Notes under the pieces: model-generated | Seen by the model: only the letters and a program-made list of their open reading frames with translations | The model's database searches: none | Told to the model about the DNA's origin: nothing | Part shown: piece after piece, positions 60,247-64,000 of the stretch | How positions within the stretch are numbered: the first letter of the stretch is position 1 | Layout: every line of letters starts with the position of its first letter | Made by a program: the position numbers and the translations under genes | NCBI GenBank assembly: GCA_050084515.1 | Contig: CM114272.1 | Coordinates: 29,202,001 to 29,266,000 of the forward strand | Reading direction: 5' to 3' | Source: Blasia pusilla | Taxonomy: Eukaryota; Marchantiophyta; Marchantiopsida; Blasiales | Length of the DNA stretch: 64,000 nucleotides

Positions 60247-62322
60247 TGGCTCCAGACTCAGAGAAAGTGGAATTTACTGTCGCGGATGGCCTCTTTATTG
60301 CGTTTTCCCTACATCAGAGGGAGGGTTAGGTCGACAATCCTGGTCGTCGGTACAATATGAGATGCTTGACCATGCTCTTCGTTTTACTGTTGAGTCAGAG
60401 CAAGCTGCGCGGGGAGTTGAGAATTGCTGGTGTAAAGTGGCTCCTGCTGATTCTGTTGCGGTATCCTCCGAGCAGTTTCGAAGGATTAAGCAGAGGAGAA
60501 TGCTGCCTTCACAACTGAAGGCGTAGGAAAATCGACGAGTCGTCAGAATTGTAATGTGGTTTCGCTTGCCCGCGTGGTGGGCAGACGAGGGGAGGGGTCT
60601 AAGTGGGTTTGATTGCAGTAAGGGTGAATTTGACCTCATAATTTGCGTGCCTTTCAGGTGGAGGATCTCTTGGATTCTATGAAATGGGACAGCAAAGGTT
60701 TGGTGGTGGCGATAGCCCAACACATCGACACCGGTGCTATTCTCATGCAGGGGTTTGCCAACCGGGATGCTGTTTCAGCTACGTTAGCCTCGCAGCGTGC
60801 CACCTTCTACAGCCGCAGCCGATCAGCTCTTTGGACCAAAGGAGAAACTTCCTATAATTTTATCAACGTGATGGATGTCTACCTGGACTGTGATCGCGAC
60901 TCGGTATATACTCTATCATCGTAGGGCCAACCCAAGGCGAATCCAAGGAATATGATCCCTCATTACGCACAAATAAGCAGAATTTGGGTTCACGTTGCGT
61001 GTTTCAGCCTTAGTTTTTCTTGTCACAGGCTTACGTTGTCTCGGGTTCTGGATCTCTGATCCTTAAAGAATGAGGGAACTGATAGTATACTCGGTAAAAC
61101 ACAGACGAGACACGTCGAAACTGGCAACGCCAAGCAATGTACGATCGAAGCATTTCCCACTTTCTCGATTTTGGGTGTAACTTGTGATGATGTTGGTGTA
61201 TCCTTTTCTTCCTACCCTGCACGTACTTTGTGCTAGTGCCTTAGAACCAGGTCGGCTTTCACAGGCTTCATGCCAATTAAAACCGTGATCAGGTTGCTGC
61301 TGCGCGCAGTATGTTAGTCTCGTGGAAATAGACAGCTTCAACTGGTTCGAACCTGTCCGGATGTCAGCGTTGTGTTCATCATCTGTACAAGGTTTGAGAT
61401 GTAGTTGGGGGGCATTGATAATGATTTCGTTGGGGTGTGCAGAACTGACCTCGAGCTTACGTTATCATGTTGTGTTCGCAGATTATCTATCTGGGAAAGC
61501 CCGATGGACCGACTTGCCACACGGGTGCCGAGACGTGCTATTTCACTTCTGCTTTCGATTGCGGCAGCAAAGAGGTGAAGTGATTGCTGTCTTCAGAATT
61601 CTGGTCAGAGAGCTGTTGTATGACATGTTCATTATAGAGCTGTTGTATGATCATGGTTGCATTAGTGGTAGTGATGGAATATTGTGAGGACTACGCCTGT
61701 GAATAAGGCTGGAATGGAATAGAAACTCCCTCTAGATAAGAGACCTTAGAATTGGCGTTGGTAATGCAGGCTGCGACAACTCTGATAAATTTGGAAGCCA
61801 CGATTGCTTCTAGGAAACTGGAAGTAACGCAAAAGCCCTCATGGACGAAGAAATTAATCGACAATCCGAAGCTTCTCTGCAGTAAAATAAGGTTCTCTTT
61901 TACTTTTTTAGCCACGGGGGTTCGTTTTAATGACAACGTCCTATGAGTAATTCGTCAGTCCTGAACTCTGTTGCATATCATTTGGGTTTTCTTGAAGTGG
62001 ATACCATCGGCAATTTAGATATCTTGCGTGATGGGAAAGTCGTCAGTCAATGATCGTTGGTTGGCTTCACGCGAAAGGTGCTAAGCATGGCATTCTCTTC
62101 ATCTGCTGGTTTAGGGAAGAAGCAGACGAGCTCTGCAGAACATTTGAAGAAGATGAAGGCAAAGAAAGGACAGCATCAGAAATGGCGGATGTGCTTTATC
62201 ATGCGATGGTGCTGCTTGCAGTTCAAGACGTGAAGGTGCAAGATGTCTTGGAAGTTCTAAGGGGCCGTTTCTCGAAGTCCGGCATTGAGGAGAAGTCGAG
62301 TAGGAAGGTTAAGGCACAGTAG
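59744..62322 (+). CDS. HISN2: Bifunctional phosphoribosyl-AMP cyclohydrolase / phosphoribosyl-ATP pyrophosphatase
   Basis: Five exons, 313 residues, consistent phase and GT-AG sites: 59744-60016, 60658-60903, 61482-61574, 61770-61891 and 62115-62322. It catalyses histidine steps 2 and 3, removing pyrophosphate from PR-ATP and opening the purine ring of PR-AMP, in the plastid. Residues 1-91 are Ser/Arg/Ala-rich without a domain, like a chloroplast transit peptide. The cyclohydrolase domain (about 92-204) shows MKWDSKGLVVAIAQ, ILMQGFANRDA, SRSRSALWTKGETS, the metal site DCDRDSIIYLG and the zinc cysteines of GPTCHTGAETCYFTS. The pyrophosphatase domain (about 207-300) shows ATTLINLEATI, PSWTKKL, LLCSKIREEADELCRTFEED and ASEMADVLYHAMVLL. 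Length is close to Arabidopsis HISN2 (about 281). The exon 4 acceptor at 61769 has a poor pyrimidine tract. Intron 1 holds a (GA)n run. Confidence 0.95.
60167..60243 (+). repeat. (CA)n(GA)n microsatellite in HISN2 intron 1
   Basis: CACACACAGACACACAG passes into an uninterrupted GA run of about 25 units (60192-60243), midway through intron 1 (60017-60657). Confidence 0.95.
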
Positions 62323-64000
62323 AATCTGCCTTTTTGCCATTTTTGTCTTTCAGTATTGCACGTTTGGACCCGGACCCTTCAAATGAGGAAGTTTCGATCA
62401 TTCTTGAAGAGCGTCCGTCTGTAAGTTTTTCGGATCACCAACGTTACATGAAGACAATCCAACACGATCCATCTTTGAGAACTGCTCAAAGACGATCCGC
62501 CAAGAGAAATGCCGAGCATGTCGGAGTGAATCCAGAGTCGGTAATCTTGACTATTTTGGGAATCCAAGGTCACAGGGTCGTTCGTGGGCAGCTCAATGGC
62601 TGCGGGCCCAGATGTACGCAAGTCCATGTTCTTTGGCGGATCCTGTCCATGTTTTTTAGACAAAGTTTTGCACGGTTTGTACACAGTAATTTGCAAGAGG
62701 CCAGCAATTCCGGGAATAATTTAATACATGATGGGAAATCTTCACGAAAATTTGCAGGCATAGATGTGCCAATTTTGAGGTGTTTCATACTCATGTTCGA
62801 TTGAAGTAACTGCTGTAGGGAGTGCTCGTGACGCATAGAAAGCGTAATCAACATACGCCTTGTTTACGCTGTTGAGTGTCGAAAACGGAAAGATTATGGC
62901 TGATGTCTCCCCACGGTCATTCTTACGAAACGATTCGTCCAGACTGTCATTTACATCCTGCGAAACCCTCAATTTCTTTCCCAGGAGCGTCGTCCACTGG
63001 ATGTCGGTCCAGCTGACATGCTTTTCAGTCACCTCGTCCTTTCCGTGAGCCGAGTTCCCTCCTAGCTGACTCTCGCTCGAACATCCCCACATCTTCTTCC
63101 CACTAGTTTCCCCATCCGCAATATGTGTCCAACGCCTCCCAGATCGTCTCGCACTCCACTCCCTCGTGCCGAAATGTATATGTGCCACTCGAATTAATTC
63201 ATGCAGTGACCATGTCCACGGCCATTGGGAGTGGCTGGATCCGAGATCAACACTTTGGAGCCAAATCGTGAATCAGACCCTGTACAGAAATACCGCCCAC
63301 TGCCGCTTTCGAGGAGGATGCCAAATGGCGGATCCAATTTACATTTGTGGCATCCCACGGAGCAGTCAGCAGAAAAACGACACATCTGTGAGACGATCTC
63401 ACTGTGAAGTCCGTCTCTTCCATTGTCTTCTCCCCCACCTCATCGCACAGCGAAGCCCCAATTTTGCTGATCGAGTACTGATCCCTGTAGGGGATGGGTG
63501 AACACTCCCCGTCCCGAAGTTCACTGCGCACAAGAGCAGCGGTGCCTTTGCTTGACGTGGCGATGGAGGATTGGTCCGCTTGGATAGATCCACGGTGCCG
63601 GGAAAGACCCGCCAATTTTCGAAACCCCTAATTGGTGGCTCCAACACCACAGAACTAGTTGCCTGCGCGAGAGAGAGTGGAGCTGCACATTTTCTCCGGG
63701 CGGGCCAGTGAGGAGGTTCTTGGTGCCTTTATGCGTCTGCCTGTCGGTCTGGGTGTGGAGAAGCAGTCTGTTGGATTGCGCTGCATATAGTGCGAAGCTG
63801 TCCCCAATCGTTGCAGGTCTGCACTTCTTGGTGGAAGCGGATCGTGTGGGAGTTGGAGTTCAGCTCATGGGTTGTGAGCAGACGTGTTTGTACGCAGTCG
63901 GGATCTCTTGTGCCTCTGGTAGCAGATGTGGCGGATGGTGCTGCCTCTGCCCCCCTTTGTGCGTGATCAGCCTCATCTAGCGAAAGCGCTTTGATCTGGG
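62323..64000. other. Region downstream of HISN2, no assigned gene
   Basis: The first part is presumably the HISN2 3' UTR. Open frames on the minus strand at 62742-63188 (148 codons) and 63247-63615 (122 codons) have an ordinary amino-acid mix (for example VSWTDIQWTTLLGKKLRV) and could be exons of a minus-strand gene, but I recognise no domain. 63708-63980 (plus) is open to near the window edge and Cys-rich at its end. Confidence 0.4.

Overview
The window is nuclear DNA of a land plant or close relative. Evidence: spliceosomal genes with GT-AG introns; a bifunctional histidine-biosynthesis gene (HISN2 type) with a transit-peptide-like N terminus; an F-box gene; and plant-type transposons (Ty1/copia, Ty3/gypsy, MULE, hAT, PIF/Harbinger, non-LTR). 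Species cannot be fixed from sequence alone. Host exons are GC-richer islands in AT-rich, repeat-filled DNA.

Layout. 1-6.6 kb is a graveyard of retroelements: a PHD-finger relic (-), a decayed Ty1/copia element (431-5262), a possible small inverted-repeat element, a long (AG)n run and a Ty3/gypsy integrase relic (-). 6.67-21.76 kb is a single 15.1 kb Mutator-like element (MULE). It has inverted terminal repeats carrying about 30-bp iterons and a perfect 9-bp target duplication (TTCCAATTA at 6664-6672 and 21763-21771). It holds a three-exon MuDR/SWIM transposase pseudogene and a second, unrecognised four-exon gene. Its introns and spacers are packed with a GGCGGCTAWTC-type repeat family, a 1.2 kb pyrimidine tract and tandem arrays. 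This element is the most unusual object in the window.

21.8-26.6 kb holds a duplicated GC-rich upstream region, a single-exon F-box gene (+, 23006-24163), a doubtful (-) ORF, and a minisatellite with a non-LTR retroelement fragment. 26.6-31.2 kb is AT-rich and mostly empty. 31.2-36.2 kb is a 13-exon RluA-family pseudouridine synthase gene (-), for which a phase-consistent 518-residue model can be built. 36.3-42.9 kb is AT-rich and repeat-bearing. 42.96-50.15 kb is a many-exon HEAT/ARM-repeat protein gene (-), with most exons resolved. 50.2-57 kb is repeat-derived, including a PIF/Harbinger relic (-). 57.1-58.5 kb is an hAT transposase pseudogene (+), followed by a tRNA-like relic. 59.74-62.32 kb is HISN2 (+), five exons and 313 residues. 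62.3-64 kb has no gene I can identify.

The host genes look functionally unrelated (histidine synthesis, RNA pseudouridylation, a HEAT scaffold, an F-box adaptor) and are simply separated by transposon debris. The genes with a shared logic are the two inside the MULE: same strand, between its terminal repeats, introns filled with the same repeat family. All exon models come from reading conserved protein motifs and splice-site phase by eye; none is backed by transcripts.
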